From positions 159,392 through 223,391 of the forward strand of contig QOZR01000010.1 of assembly GCA_003576685.1 (NCBI GenBank): 64,000 nt of DNA. The letters are read 5' to 3'. Origin of the DNA: Virgifigura deserti. GTDB lineage: Bacteria; Pseudomonadota; Alphaproteobacteria; Dongiales; Dongiaceae. Positions 16,506 through 27,366 of the stretch are shown here, in pieces. Positions within the stretch are counted from its first letter, which is position 1. Each line of letters starts with the position of its first letter. A program made the position numbers and the translations under genes. The notes below the pieces were generated by a model, which saw nothing but the letters and a program-made list of their open reading frames with translations, made no database searches and had not been told where the DNA came from.

Positions 16506-17634
16506 TCCGGGTCTCCTCAACCTGCTTGATGGCGTAGAGCAGCCTTCGGTCGCGACGCCAGCGTGCAAGGACGGTCTTGGCCGCCTCCGGCGTGATTCGA
16601 TCGTACAGTGCCAATATCCGCGACAATTCCCGTGGATCCGTAACCCTGTCACTGGGCCGCGCCCTACGGCTCAGCAGAAAGATCGAGGCAAATAATGACT
16701 TATCAATATCTATTGCTCGGCAGACGATGGCAAGGCCTTCTCCGCCGGGCTCGAAGAGAAAGCGCCGAATTAAGGTCAGCCTAAGCTTGCTCAATTGGGC
16801 GAGTAGCGCCTCGAACAGGGGGATTTCGCCTTGCCGCAGCGTCTGGATCAGCAGTTGCGGCGTGATCTCGTTCGCTTCGGCGATCCGTCGGGCCAGCACC
16901 ATGGCCGCGCCGGAGTCGGCCGGGTCGGCGTCCTCCGCGACCTTCTTCAGCGCCTCTGCCGTGACCGCCTCGATCGCATTGTCCAGCGCCGTCACATCGA
17001 TGTCGAAGCTCTCCACGATATGCTGGCGCAGGGCCGCCGAGACCCAGAAATACATCTTCTTCGCCAAGCTCGGGCTGAGGTCGCGCCGCCGCAGGATCGG
17101 CTCCTGGAAACTGTCGACGGTCTTCGACCGGTCGACGAGGTAGGCCATCGTCGCCTCAGAGATCCGTGCGTTCGGATTTTCGAGAAGCGTCTTGATGACG
17201 TCGACATTGTTGGTCTCGACCAGTGCGTCGGACACGGGCTCGGTCACCGTCCGCCGCATTGCGACAGTCAGCTGGTGGTCGAGCGACCGGTGGCGGACGA
17301 TCTCGATGAGCTCGATGTCCAGCAGCGCATCGCTCTTCAGCAGGATCGGCGCGGCGACGTCGATCTCATCATTGGCCAGAGTGACGACGATCTCGTGCGG
17401 AACATTGCCGGCCGTCGCCAGTCGCTCGCTGAGTGCGCGCCGCACCGGCAAAGCGACGTCGTGGATCAGCTTCTTCAGGATATCGGTCATTAAGACGCGT
17501 TCCTGCGCCGTGACGACCGTCTCCCGCTCCGAGAGCAGGTCGGCGACGATAGCCACAAGGCGTTTGCGCCCCTCGACGGACTTGTCGCGCGCTAGGCCAA
17601 GCAGATGGTTTGCGTCTGCCATCGTCGGTGCCAT
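16486..17634 (-). CDS. DUF2336-like helical-repeat protein
   Basis: A 382-residue cytoplasmic protein composed almost entirely of predicted helices with HEAT-like repeating units (LADEIDVAAPILLKSDALLD-type segments). It matches the alphaproteobacterial DUF2336 pattern. The function is unknown. Some family members occur with PAS or kinase genes, and here the kinase gene starts inside its last codons, which suggests a shared pathway. The ATG at 17634 or 17622 could be the start; neither has a strong ribosome site. Confidence 0.75.
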   Translation of the reverse strand: MAPTMADANHLLGLARDKSVEGRKRLVAIVADLLSERETVVTAQERVLMTDILKKLIHDVALPVRRALSERLATAGNVPHEIVVTLANDEIDVAAPILLKSDALLDIELIEIVRHRSLDHQLTVAMRRTVTEPVSDALVETNNVDVIKTLLENPNARISEATMAYLVDRSKTVDSFQEPILRRRDLSPSLAKKMYFWVSAALRQHIVESFDIDVTALDNAIEAVTAEALKKVAEDADPADSGAAMVLARRIAEANEITPQLLIQTLRQGEIPLFEALLAQLSKLRLTLIRRFLFEPGGEGLAIVCRAIDIDKSLFASIFLLSRRARPSDRVTDPRELSRILALYDRITPEAAKTVLARWRRDRRLLYAIKQVEETRSDDAAT

Positions 17635-18289
17635 TGGATCACTGTTGTCCTCATGCAGCCATCATTGCCCGACCGGTAACGTCCTGCGGCCTGGTTCCCG
17701 GACCTGGCTTCGCCGAAAACCGGTCCATCGGGCTTCGCTCGAAGCCCTTCGTGCGTCGATCGCTCCGACGGTGGAGCGCCAAGGGCTGCAAGGCCGCATG
17801 ATCCGGCGGCGGCACGCATCGGCCGACATGTCAAAGACGCACATGAGGGCCTTTGTATTTAGGCAGCATTACATAGGCATTTTAAGAAACCATTACCGCT
17901 AAACTTGAGCGTTCCGTCCTATATTTCGGGTGCGCCTGCTCCGCCGTCGGCAGGTTCGCGGCGGGGCACCGACCGGGCCGATGCCGCCGGATGGGAGTGA
18001 TCCGACGCATCGAAAACCGCAAGTAATTGAGATTCAATTTTCTTATCCCTTTCTTCCATGCTATGTAATGGCGCTGGCGAGGAAATATTGCTGCATGCAG
18101 TATCGTCGCCACGGGGCGCCGTCACTTAAGGCAGGCGGGAGATTCAGCACGCGGCGTCGCGAGCGGCGCTGCTGCTCGGTCCCGCGCCGTTTCGGCTCCT
18201 CACCCATAGTTTTTGACTGACCAAAACGAAGGATGGCGGCGATATCGGTCGGCCGCCTTCCGACAAAAAACAAGATCGGGCGTCATCTT
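17635..18289. other. intergenic region without a recognisable gene
   Basis: About 650 bases separate two divergently transcribed genes. I see no protein-like frame and no RNA gene I recognise. An AT-rich patch at 18020-18070 (ATTGAGATTCAATTTTCTTATCC) and another near 18207 (TAGTTTTTGACTGACC) may contain promoters for 18290-19675. Confidence 0.4.
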
Positions 18290-19675
18290 ATGCGCAGCTT
18301 TCCGGGTCGGCGCGCTCGGCGTGCCATTCTTTTTCCATGTCTTCTCCTCGTTGCAATCTGCGGTATGGCCGCGGATCAGGGGGCTGACGCGGCAGCCGCT
18401 CGGCCCTCCACAGATCAGGCCGTTCTCCAGCGCGCCTATGAGTCGGCGTTTCAGGAGATGCTCCGCCGCCCGGCCGATCTCGATCTCGTCTTCCGTTATG
18501 CGGAGCTGGCGATCCGGCTCGAGAATTACGAGGCCGCGATCGCGGCGCTCGAGCGGCTGCTGCTGTTCAACCCCGATCTGCCGCGGGTGCGGCTGGAGCT
18601 CGGCGCCCTCTATTACCGCCTCGGTTCCTATGATCTCGCGCGCAGCTATTTGGTCCGGGCGCTCGAAAGCGAAGCGGTGCCGGAGCCGGTGCGCCACCGG
18701 GCGCGGACCTATCTCGACGAGATCGACGAGCGCACGGCCCGCCACCGCATCGACGGCGCGGTCCTTTTCGGTGGCCGTTGGCAGAGTAACGCGAATGCCG
18801 GCCCCGCCTCGCCCGAGGTAAGGGTCTTCGGCGGCACCGGCCGGCTGGACGATGCCTTCACTGAGCAGAGCGACGCCAATATGTTCCTCTCGGCGCGCGC
18901 GACCCACAGTTACGACCTCGGCACGCAGTGGCCGGACGAGCGGTTCGAGACGACGGCGACCGGCTATTTCTCGCGTCACGAGGACGAGGAGCAGCTCGAT
19001 GCCGGGCTCCTCGAGCTGGCAAGCGGCCCGCGCTTCGCGCTGCTTCCCGATTTTCTCGACGGCGCCACCATCCGGCCCTATAGCATCGCCAATTACGTAT
19101 GGCTGGACGACGAGTCCTATTTCCGGACGCTGGGCGCCGGCCTCGAGGCGGACTACCTGCCTTGGGACCGGCTGCGCCTGACCGGCGGCGGCGCCTATCT
19201 CGACCGCGACTACAACGATACCCGAAAGCGGCCGAATGCGCATGATCGCGACGGCCACGAATGGGTGTTCGACCTCGGCGGTGCCTATGCGCTGACTCCG
19301 ACCAGCCTCTTCTCCGCGACGGTCGGGCTAAGCGACGAATCGCTGCATGCCGCCTTCGCCTCGAACCGCGAATATCGCCTGTTCGTCGGCTACACCAAAC
19401 AGTACCAGGCGCCGTTCGGGCTGACCGGCCTGCCGTGGGTGACGACCCTTTCCGCGGGGCGCATCTGGACCGATTACGACGCATCCGATCCTCTGGTCGA
19501 TCCGACCGTCAAGCGGTCCGATCGGGAGTGGCGACTGGGTGTGGCGACGGATATCGGCCTTGCCGAGGATTGGTCGCTGATCGTCAATCTCCAGCGGTTC
19601 GTCGTCGATAGCAACCTGCCGAATTATGAGTATGACAACTGGTCGGCGACCGTCGGCGCGGCCTGGAGCTTCTAG
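18290..19675 (+). CDS. TPR plus outer-membrane beta-barrel protein (Slam/DUF560-like)
   Basis: A 461-residue exported protein. The signal peptide (RRAILFPCLLLVAICGMAA) starts at the ATG at 18290; an ATG at 18233 would add 19 residues before it. Residues about 45-140 hold tetratricopeptide repeats (YAELAIRLENYEAAIAALER, LGALYYRLGSYDLARSYLVR). The rest alternates hydrophobic and polar residues and ends in WSATVGAAWSF, the aromatic terminus of an outer-membrane barrel. This layout resembles surface lipoprotein assembly modifiers. It is followed 17 bases later by a FecR-domain protein. The function is inferred from architecture only. Confidence 0.72.
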   Translation: MRSFPGRRARRAILFPCLLLVAICGMAADQGADAAAARPSTDQAVLQRAYESAFQEMLRRPADLDLVFRYAELAIRLENYEAAIAALERLLLFNPDLPRVRLELGALYYRLGSYDLARSYLVRALESEAVPEPVRHRARTYLDEIDERTARHRIDGAVLFGGRWQSNANAGPASPEVRVFGGTGRLDDAFTEQSDANMFLSARATHSYDLGTQWPDERFETTATGYFSRHEDEEQLDAGLLELASGPRFALLPDFLDGATIRPYSIANYVWLDDESYFRTLGAGLEADYLPWDRLRLTGGGAYLDRDYNDTRKRPNAHDRDGHEWVFDLGGAYALTPTSLFSATVGLSDESLHAAFASNREYRLFVGYTKQYQAPFGLTGLPWVTTLSAGRIWTDYDASDPLVDPTVKRSDREWRLGVATDIGLAEDWSLIVNLQRFVVDSNLPNYEYDNWSATVGAAWSF

Positions 19676-19692
19676 CAGAAGGAAGGATATCG

Positions 19693-21048
19693 ATGCGTCG
19701 ACGATTGGGTAGTCTCGGTCTGCTTCTTGCCGGCGCGGCGCTGGCACAGGATGCCTCGGCGCAGGAGGTCGAGGTCGGCGTGACCGCCGCGGTCAATCCG
19801 ACGACGAAAGGATTCTCCCAGACCTTCGGCCAGCGGACCCTGGTGATCGGCTATGACATCGTCTTCGGCGAGCGGATCACCACGACCGATCGGGGGCAGG
19901 CGCAGATCCTGTTCATCGACGAATCGTCGCTGACCGTGGGCCCTAATTCCGACCTCGTCATCGACGCTTTCCTGTTCGATCCCGAAGCCGGCTCGGGGGA
20001 GCTCGCCGGCAGCCTGGCGAAGGGTGTGTTCCGTTATGTCGGAGGACGGATCAGCAAGACCAATCCGGTCGAGTTGCGCACGCCGACTGCGGTCCTCAGC
20101 ATCCGCGGCGGCGTCGCCCTGTTCCGGGTCGACGGAGCCGGAACCACCACTGCGATCTTCATTTATGGAGAAGAGCTTCTGGTCGCCTCGGCCGCAGGCG
20201 GCGATGCGCGGCTGCAGCGCCCCGGCTATAAGGTGACGGTGCGGCCGGACGGCGCCCTGACTGCGATCGAGCCGGCTTCGCCGGAGGAGATTGCCGCCAT
20301 TCTGGACGGCCTCGAAGGCACCGAGGGCGAGTCCGGCGGTGCCGGCGAAACGCCGACCGACGCGCGGGTCGCGCGGACGGCCATCGTCACGATCGGCTCC
20401 GGCGTCCAGCCCGGTACGATCGACGACCCGTCGCGGCGCAGCCTTGCGGTGACTGAACGGCTGGCCGATCCCGCCACGGCGGAGATCGCCGATCCGGCCG
20501 CCACCGATGATGCCGTCCAAGCGACTGAGGCAAGCCAATCCTTCGACCTCACCGATATCGACGCCATCGGCGGCGGTAGCGGCGGCGTGTCGGTCGATTT
20601 CGATGCGATCGGCGCTCAGTTCGGTCTTGCGAACCTCGACCCGTTGCCGCTTCCGGCGGCAGGAACGGCAACGCTCACGGGCTTCGCCATCGGAACAGTG
20701 GAGGATGGCGGCACGCTCCGCGTTGCGGATGGCGACTTCTCGCTGACGGCCGACTTCGCGAGCCGCACGGGAGATCTGTCGATCACCGACTTCGACGGCC
20801 GCGCCTTCGGCGGCACGGTCAGCGAGTCCGGCACCCACCATCGGCTCGTCGGCATGTTCAGTGGCACGTTGACCGAGATGGATCAGAACGGACCGCTCAA
20901 CGGCACGGCCGACGGCGTCTTGGTGAGGTTCACGAATCCGGATCCGATAACCGCGACGGTCGGCAATTTCTCGGTGACCGACGGCAAGAGCTATACCGTC
21001 GATGGCGGCTTCATCGGCACCGATGATGGATCGATCATCAAGCCGTAG
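19693..21048 (+). CDS. secreted FecR-domain protein
   Basis: A 451-residue exported protein; the signal peptide ends at ASAQEVEVG. Residues about 50-150 form a FecR domain (GQAQILFIDESSLTVGPNSDLVID, VFRYVGGRISKTNPVELRTPTAVLSIRGGVALFRV). No anti-sigma N-terminal cytoplasmic helix is present, so it belongs to the periplasmic or surface FecR class and not to iron signalling. The C-terminal 200 residues are rich in Gly, Thr and Asp (SFDLTDIDAIGG onward) and look like beta-rich passenger sequence. It is likely co-transcribed with the TPR-barrel gene and may be its client. Confidence 0.75.
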   Translation: MRRRLGSLGLLLAGAALAQDASAQEVEVGVTAAVNPTTKGFSQTFGQRTLVIGYDIVFGERITTTDRGQAQILFIDESSLTVGPNSDLVIDAFLFDPEAGSGELAGSLAKGVFRYVGGRISKTNPVELRTPTAVLSIRGGVALFRVDGAGTTTAIFIYGEELLVASAAGGDARLQRPGYKVTVRPDGALTAIEPASPEEIAAILDGLEGTEGESGGAGETPTDARVARTAIVTIGSGVQPGTIDDPSRRSLAVTERLADPATAEIADPAATDDAVQATEASQSFDLTDIDAIGGGSGGVSVDFDAIGAQFGLANLDPLPLPAAGTATLTGFAIGTVEDGGTLRVADGDFSLTADFASRTGDLSITDFDGRAFGGTVSESGTHHRLVGMFSGTLTEMDQNGPLNGTADGVLVRFTNPDPITATVGNFSVTDGKSYTVDGGFIGTDDGSIIKP

Positions 21049-21106
21049 GGCTTCGACCCGCCCGGATCGGCTTGCTTGATCAGGCTCTGCGCGCCACATT
21101 AGCCCC

Positions 21107-21664
21107 ATGTCCGAGTCTGCTGGAACACCGCCCGGGACTTTTCCGGGTAGCTTCGTCCGACGCGTTCCCGAAGGGGACAATCGTTCGCGGCTGGTCTGCA
21201 CCGATTGCGGCTTCGTCAATTACGAGAACCCGAAGGTCGTCGTCGGTTCGGTCTGCGGCTGGGAGGACAAGATCCTGCTCTGCCGACGGTCGATCCACCC
21301 GCGCGCCGGCTTCTGGACATTGCCGGCCGGCTATCTGGAACTGCAGGAGACGACGGACGAAGGCGCGCTCCGCGAAGCGTGGGAGGAGGCGCGGGCGCGC
21401 ATCGAGCTCGAGGGTGTGCTCGGCGTCTACAGCATCCCGCGGCTGAGTCAGGTCCAGGTGATCTATCGCGCCCGCCTGATTTCGCCCGACATTTCCGCCG
21501 GCCCGGAAAGCGCCGAGGTCGGGCTGTTCCGCTGGGACGAGATCCCGTGGGACGACATCGCCTTCCCATCGGTGCGCTGGGCGCTCTCGCATTACGACGA
21601 GGCGCGCGGCCACGCCGCGTTCCACGCCCGCGGCAATCCTGTCGGGGAGGCAGGGAACTTCTAG
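21107..21664 (+). CDS. Nudix hydrolase with N-terminal zinc-ribbon half
   Basis: A 185-residue hydrolase of nucleoside-diphosphate-linked compounds. The Nudix box reads GYLELQETTDEGALREAWEEA, fitting GX5EX7REUXEE, with Arg replacing the usual last Gly. An upstream CTDCGFVNYENPK supplies one CxxC zinc knuckle, as in NudC-type or YjhB-like enzymes; a second pair is not obvious. Substrate could be NADH, ADP-ribose or a dinucleotide. It stands alone between FecR and the convergent hydrolase. Confidence 0.85.
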   Translation: MSESAGTPPGTFPGSFVRRVPEGDNRSRLVCTDCGFVNYENPKVVVGSVCGWEDKILLCRRSIHPRAGFWTLPAGYLELQETTDEGALREAWEEARARIELEGVLGVYSIPRLSQVQVIYRARLISPDISAGPESAEVGLFRWDEIPWDDIAFPSVRWALSHYDEARGHAAFHARGNPVGEAGNF

Positions 21665-21670
21665 GGCTCG

Positions 21671-21712
21671 ACCGCTTCCCCGCCTGCCGTCGCGGGCAGG
21701 CGGGGAAGCGGT
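21671..21712. terminator. strong bidirectional hairpin terminator
   Basis: An 18-base perfect inverted repeat (ACCGCTTCCCCGCCTGCC at 21671-21688, complement at 21695-21712) has a 6-base loop. It lies seven bases after the Nudix stop and 29 bases before the end of the convergent hydrolase gene. The lack of a T-run suggests termination by a very stable stem or a transcript-end stabiliser. Confidence 0.7.
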
Positions 21713-21740
21713 CCGGCGGTCCCGAACCGCTGGGTTGCGC

Positions 21741-22694
21741 CTAGCTCGACTCCAACCGCGCCTCGATCAGCGGCATGAGCCAGGCACCGCGGTCGATGAT
21801 GTTCATATGCGTCGTGCCCGGCAGGACGGCAAGTTGGGCGTCGGGAATTAGGCGCGCCATCTCCGCGGCATGCTCGATCCGCACGAAATCGTTGTCACCG
21901 ATGACGAGCAGGGCCGGCGCACGCACGGCGCGAAGTTCGGCCTGGCTCCAGCCTTCCCATTCCGCCAGCATCTTGTTCAGCTTGGCCAGCACGCGGTCGA
22001 ACACAGCCGGATCGGGGGCGTTGCGCTGGTAGCTCGCCTGCCAGGCGATGAAGTCGGCTTCGGTCGGCAGAAGCGGGATCAGGTCGGCCGAGGGCTGGTG
22101 CGCCGGGTTGCGCTGCATCTGAACCAGTTCGGGCAGCATCCCCTCAAGGGTGTAGGTCGCGCTGATCGGGGTGATGCTGCGGACCAGGTCCGGATGGCGG
22201 ACCGCCATGCCGAGTGCGATCATTCCGCCCAGGCTGTGGCCGACGAAGTGGGCCTGCCTGATCCCCAGATGCGTCAGCACGCCGGCCGTGTCGTCGACCA
22301 TCCGGTCGACCTTCGCCGGACCCTCGCGGTCGGCGGTATGCCCGTGCCCCTGTTGCTCGATGGCGATCACCGGCCGCGTGCCTGCGAGGCGGGGAAGCAG
22401 GTCGTCGGCGAAGGCCGTATCGATCGACATCATCCCGCCATGCAGCAGCACGACCGGTGTTTCTCCGGCGTCCGGCGCTCCGCCGTGCAGCTCGTAATAG
22501 ACACGCAGGCCGTCGACCGTCGCATAGCCGCTGTTTCCAGTCATTTCCTTGTTTTCCATCGCGAACCCCCTATCGCTGCGGCCGAGACCCGCGGCCATTA
22601 GTGCGCCTCCGACCAACAGCAGCCGGCGGCTGCAGGTCGGACTCTCATGCGGGCCGATGCCGATCCGCCCTTGTGTCGCTCCGAACGTCATCAC
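21741..22694 (-). CDS. exported alpha/beta-hydrolase
   Basis: A 317-residue serine hydrolase. The nucleophile elbow GHSLGGMIALGMA and the final GTTHMNII histidine are visible; VIGDNDFV probably holds the acid. The oxyanion motif VVLLHGGMM lies upstream. The N terminus has SRRLLLVGGALMAAGLG, a twin-arginine-like export signal. Sequence style (RPVIAIEQQGHGHT) matches the broad alpha/beta-fold family used for esterases, lactonases or haloperoxidase-like enzymes, so the substrate is unassigned. It is divergent from the MFS gene. Confidence 0.8.
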   Translation of the reverse strand: MMTFGATQGRIGIGPHESPTCSRRLLLVGGALMAAGLGRSDRGFAMENKEMTGNSGYATVDGLRVYYELHGGAPDAGETPVVLLHGGMMSIDTAFADDLLPRLAGTRPVIAIEQQGHGHTADREGPAKVDRMVDDTAGVLTHLGIRQAHFVGHSLGGMIALGMAVRHPDLVRSITPISATYTLEGMLPELVQMQRNPAHQPSADLIPLLPTEADFIAWQASYQRNAPDPAVFDRVLAKLNKMLAEWEGWSQAELRAVRAPALLVIGDNDFVRIEHAAEMARLIPDAQLAVLPGTTHMNIIDRGAWLMPLIEARLESS

Positions 22695-22893
22695 CGCTCC
22701 CCCAGTAGTGTGGCAACCAGAGGACGACCGAGGGGCGCCCGATCCGACATGCGGAACTAGAAAATGTTCAGGCGCCTTGCCGGTCGATGCCCGCTCTCCA
22801 ACCCAAGCTGAAATTCAACCTGAGGCAAGATCAACTGCTGTACCAACTTTCCACGAAAGTTGGTAACAAGCAGGCATTCCACGCTTGGCCGGA

Positions 22894-24126
22894 ATGAACC
22901 GGCTCGCCGGAAAGCAGAAGAGGTTCGTATTGCCCTTCGACCGATCGTCCGAACGGGCCGCCGCTGTCGGCCGTCGCGATGTCGCGGAGGCCGGCCCGGT
23001 CCCCTGGCTCGCCATTGCCGCCGTCATCGTGACGCTCGGAATTTTCGCGGTCACGATGGGTCTCACTTACCCACTGCTCGCGCTGGTGCTGGAGGCGCAG
23101 GGCGTTGACGCGGCCCTGATCGGCCTCAACGCCGCCATGACGCCGTTGGGATTGCTGGCCTTCTCGCTGGTCATCCCGAAGGTGGCGCAGCGCTTCGGCG
23201 CGTGGCAGGTGGTTGTCGCCTCGATTGCTCTCACCGGGCTGGTACTGCTGGCGCTCGGCGCCACCCGCTCGCTCACCCTATGGTTCCTGCTGCGCTTCCT
23301 CCTCGGCATCGGAATCAACGGCCTGTATGTGGTCAGCGAAACCTGGATCAACCAGCTCTCGACCGCCAAGGTCCGCGGCCGGGTCATGGGGCTTTACGCG
23401 ACCGTCCTCTCCGGCGGCTTCGCCGCCGGCCCCTTCACGCTATCGCTCACCGGACCGGACGGGTGGGCGCCGTTCCTGATCGGGGCGGGCACCGCCTTCG
23501 CCTCCTTGCCGCTGCTGTTCCTCGCCCGCAGATCGCTGCCCGCCTTCGCCAACGAACAGGGCCCGACGCTGCTGCGCTTCCTGCCGCTTGCCCCCGTCCT
23601 CCTCACGGCCGTCGCCATATTGGCGCTGTTCGATCAGGCCGTGCTGTCGCTGTTGCCGATCTACGCCCTGCGCCACGGGCTGGGCGAGGCCACAGCCGCG
23701 GCGATCGTCGGCGTTCTGGCCATTGGCAATGTGCTGCTGCAATACCCGATCGGCTGGCTCTCCGACCGCCTGTCGCGCCGCGCTGTCATGATCGGCTGCG
23801 CCGTGCTCGCCGTTGCCGGCAGCCTGGCCTTGCCCTTCTCCATCACCGTGCCGGTCGTACTCTGGCCGCTGCTGATCCTGTGGGGCGCCGTCGCCTTCGG
23901 CGTCTTCACCGTGGCTTTGGCGGAGTTGGGCGATCGGTTCACCGGAGCCCTGCTGCTCGCCGGCAACGCCGCCTTCGCCTTCATGTGGGGCATCGGCGGC
24001 ATCATCGGCCCGCCGGTGGCCGGCGGCGCCATGCGGCTTCTCGGGCCCGAGGGCCTGCCGCTGACGCTCGCCGTCAGCTTCGCCGCGCTCGCGCTGCTTG
24101 CCGGCCTCCGCCGCGATCAGGGTTAG
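22894..24126 (+). CDS. MFS transporter
   Basis: A 12-helix major facilitator of 410 residues. After a charged cytoplasmic N terminus come LAIAAVIVTLGIFAVTMGLT, the loop pattern ETWINQLSTAKVRGRVMGLY, and GWLSDRLSRRAVMIG in the second half. These resemble the YcaD/MFS_1 drug-efflux or sugar-efflux group. The substrate cannot be told. The ATG at 22894 is used; a TTG nine bases earlier is possible. It is divergent from the hydrolase, and the MBL gene follows on the same strand after 72 bases. Confidence 0.85.
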   Translation: MNRLAGKQKRFVLPFDRSSERAAAVGRRDVAEAGPVPWLAIAAVIVTLGIFAVTMGLTYPLLALVLEAQGVDAALIGLNAAMTPLGLLAFSLVIPKVAQRFGAWQVVVASIALTGLVLLALGATRSLTLWFLLRFLLGIGINGLYVVSETWINQLSTAKVRGRVMGLYATVLSGGFAAGPFTLSLTGPDGWAPFLIGAGTAFASLPLLFLARRSLPAFANEQGPTLLRFLPLAPVLLTAVAILALFDQAVLSLLPIYALRHGLGEATAAAIVGVLAIGNVLLQYPIGWLSDRLSRRAVMIGCAVLAVAGSLALPFSITVPVVLWPLLILWGAVAFGVFTVALAELGDRFTGALLLAGNAAFAFMWGIGGIIGPPVAGGAMRLLGPEGLPLTLAVSFAALALLAGLRRDQG

Positions 24127-24198
24127 CCCCTGGTCGCGTAATTTCGGGAACTGCACCCCGGCTCCGCTGTTCTATTCGCCATCGGCGGGAGCCAGATC

Positions 24199-25131
24199 AT
24201 GCGCATTCATCATTTGAGCTGCGGGACCATGTGTCCCTGGGGTGGAGCCCTGATGTATGGCTGGCGCCGCGATCCCAGCCTGCGCCGGCTCGTCTGCCAT
24301 TGCCTGTTGATCGAGACGGACCGCCACGGGCTGGTTCTGGTCGATACCGGTATCGGTTTGCGCGACGTGCGGAAGCCGAGGCCGCGGCTCGGCTGGTTCT
24401 TCCTGTTGCTGAACGGCATCCGGCTGCAGGATGAGCAGACCGCGCTGCACCAGATCGAGCAGCTTGGCTTCCGGGCAACCGATGTTCGCCACATCGTCCT
24501 TACCCATCTGGACTTCGACCATGCCGGCGGGATCGAGGACTTTCCGGAGGCTGTGGTCCATCTCCTCGGTGCAGAACTGCAGGCGGCAAGCCAAGGGCGC
24601 CGCGGCTTCATCGCCCGCCAGCGCTATCGGCCGCTGCAATGGGACAAGCATGTCCGCTGGCGGAACTATGGGGCGGGCGGCGAGCCCTGGTTCGGGTTCG
24701 ACTGCGTACGCGACCTCGACGGCCTGCCGCCGGAAATTCTGCTGGTCCCATTGATCGGGCACACCTGGGGCCACAGCGGCGTTGTAATCCGGCTGCCGGA
24801 CCGCTGGCTGCTGCATGCCGGCGATGCCTACTTTCACGTGGAGGAGATGAATCCGGCGGCCCCGTCCTGCCCGCCCGGCTTGCGTGCCTATCAACGGATG
24901 ATGGAGGTCGACCGACGCGCGCGCCTGCATAACCAGCATCGCCTGCGCGGGCTGGCGCGAGCGCAGCCGGAACCGGTGGAGGTCTTTTGCAGTCATGACC
25001 CGCTGGAATACATTCGTCTGCGGAATCGGGCTTGGTACGACACCGACACGCAGCCGCCGGCGGATATCCGGCCGCCGCGCTATCCGGGTGCGGAAGAGTC
25101 GCCCTATGCCGCCGGGCAGGCGGCACTCTGA
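24199..25131 (+). CDS. metallo-beta-lactamase-fold hydrolase
   Basis: A 310-residue cytoplasmic hydrolase. The metal site THLDFDHAGG (HxDxDH form) and later HTWGHSG, HAGDAYFH and CSHDPLE histidines match a two-metal MBL centre. The N-terminal VDTGIGLRD is also typical. The closest types I recall are AHL-lactonase-like or quorum-quenching MBL proteins, but no quorum-sensing genes are near, so the substrate is unknown. It converges on ftsY with only 19 bases between the stops. Confidence 0.82.
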   Translation: MRIHHLSCGTMCPWGGALMYGWRRDPSLRRLVCHCLLIETDRHGLVLVDTGIGLRDVRKPRPRLGWFFLLLNGIRLQDEQTALHQIEQLGFRATDVRHIVLTHLDFDHAGGIEDFPEAVVHLLGAELQAASQGRRGFIARQRYRPLQWDKHVRWRNYGAGGEPWFGFDCVRDLDGLPPEILLVPLIGHTWGHSGVVIRLPDRWLLHAGDAYFHVEEMNPAAPSCPPGLRAYQRMMEVDRRARLHNQHRLRGLARAQPEPVEVFCSHDPLEYIRLRNRAWYDTDTQPPADIRPPRYPGAEESPYAAGQAAL

Positions 25132-25150
25132 CCTCTCAGCGCGCGAAGGC

Positions 25151-26103
<953 letters not shown>

Positions 26104-26107
<4 letters not shown>

Positions 26108-27366
26108 CCGATTCTCTGCCCAATCAGTTCCTGCTCGGTCACGCCGGTGATTCGGGCGGTCACGATCGCCCCGGGTGCGGCTTCGCCGTCGATCCGCACC
26201 GGGGCGAAATGCTCGCTATGGCCGTGGGACCGTCCGTCCACGGTCTTTTCAACCAGGACGGCGGCGTCCCGATCCCGGCGCGCTGCGAAAAACCGATGTC
26301 GCGCCGCATCGCCGGCCGCCCGCAGGCGCGCCGCCCGCTCCTTGCGCGCCGCACCTGGGACCTGCGGCATCCGCGCCGCCGGCGTCCCCTGCCGCGCCGA
26401 ATAGGGGAAGACATGCAGATAGGTGAGGTCGCACTCTTCGACCAGCCCCAGGCTGTTCTCGAACATCGCCTCGGTCTCGGTCGGGAAGCCGGCGATGAGA
26501 TCGGCGCCGAACACGATATCCGGCCGAAGATCACGCGCCCGCCGGCAGAACGCGATCGCGTCCGTCCGGCTGTGGCGGCGCTTCATCCGCTTCAGGATCA
26601 TGTCGTCGCCGGCCTGCAGGCTCAGATGCAGATGCGGCATCAGCCGCGGCTCGCCCTCGATCAGCCGGATCAGGTCGGCGTCGACCTCCACCGGATCGAG
26701 CGAGGAAAGCCGCAGCCGGGGCAACTCCGGCACCTGTGCCAGCAGGCGCCGCGCGATCTGGCCCAGCGTCGGCCGGCCGGGCAGGTCGGCGCCATAGGCG
26801 GTGATGTCGACGCCGGTCAGCACCACCTCGCGGGTGCCGGCCTCGACCAGCGCGCGGACCTGCGCGACGATCTCGCCCAGCGGCACGCTGCGGCTCGGCC
26901 CCCGGCCATAGGGGATGATGCAGAAGGTGCAGCGATGGTCGCAACCCTGCTGGACCTGGACGAAGGCGCGCGTCCGGCCCTCGAAACCGGAAATCAGATG
27001 GCTGGCGGTCTCGCGCACGCTCATGATGTCGTTGACCGCCACGCGCCGATGTTCACCCGCTGCGCCGAAGCTCTCGGCCTTCAGCTTCTCTTCATTGCCC
27101 AGCACCCGGTCGACCTCGGGCATCGCGGCGAAGCCCTGCGGGTCGATCTGTGCGGCGCAGCCGGTAACGATGATCCGCGCTTCCGGATGGTCGCGCCGTG
27201 CCTTGCGGATCGCCTGCCGGGCCTGCCGCTCCGCCTCGGCGGTTACGGCGCAGGTGTTGACGATGATCGTATCGGCGAGGCCGGCGCTCTTCGCGTGCTC
27301 GCGCATCACTTCGGACTCGAAGGCGTTCAGGCGGCAGCCGAAAGTCAGGATCTGTGGCTCACTCAT
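26104..27366 (-). CDS. mtaB: tRNA t6A37 methylthiotransferase MtaB
   Basis: A radical SAM methylthiotransferase that converts t6A to ms2t6A at position 37 of tRNAs. UPF0004 domain: FGCRLNAFESE near the start with further cysteines (NTCAVTAEAE, VTGCAAQ). The radical SAM site is QQGCDHRCTFCIIPYGRG (CxxxCxxC). A C-terminal TRAM-like region follows. The 420 residues fit the MtaB/YqeV clade better than MiaB. It overlaps dapF by eight bases upstream and ftsY by four downstream. Confidence 0.93.
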
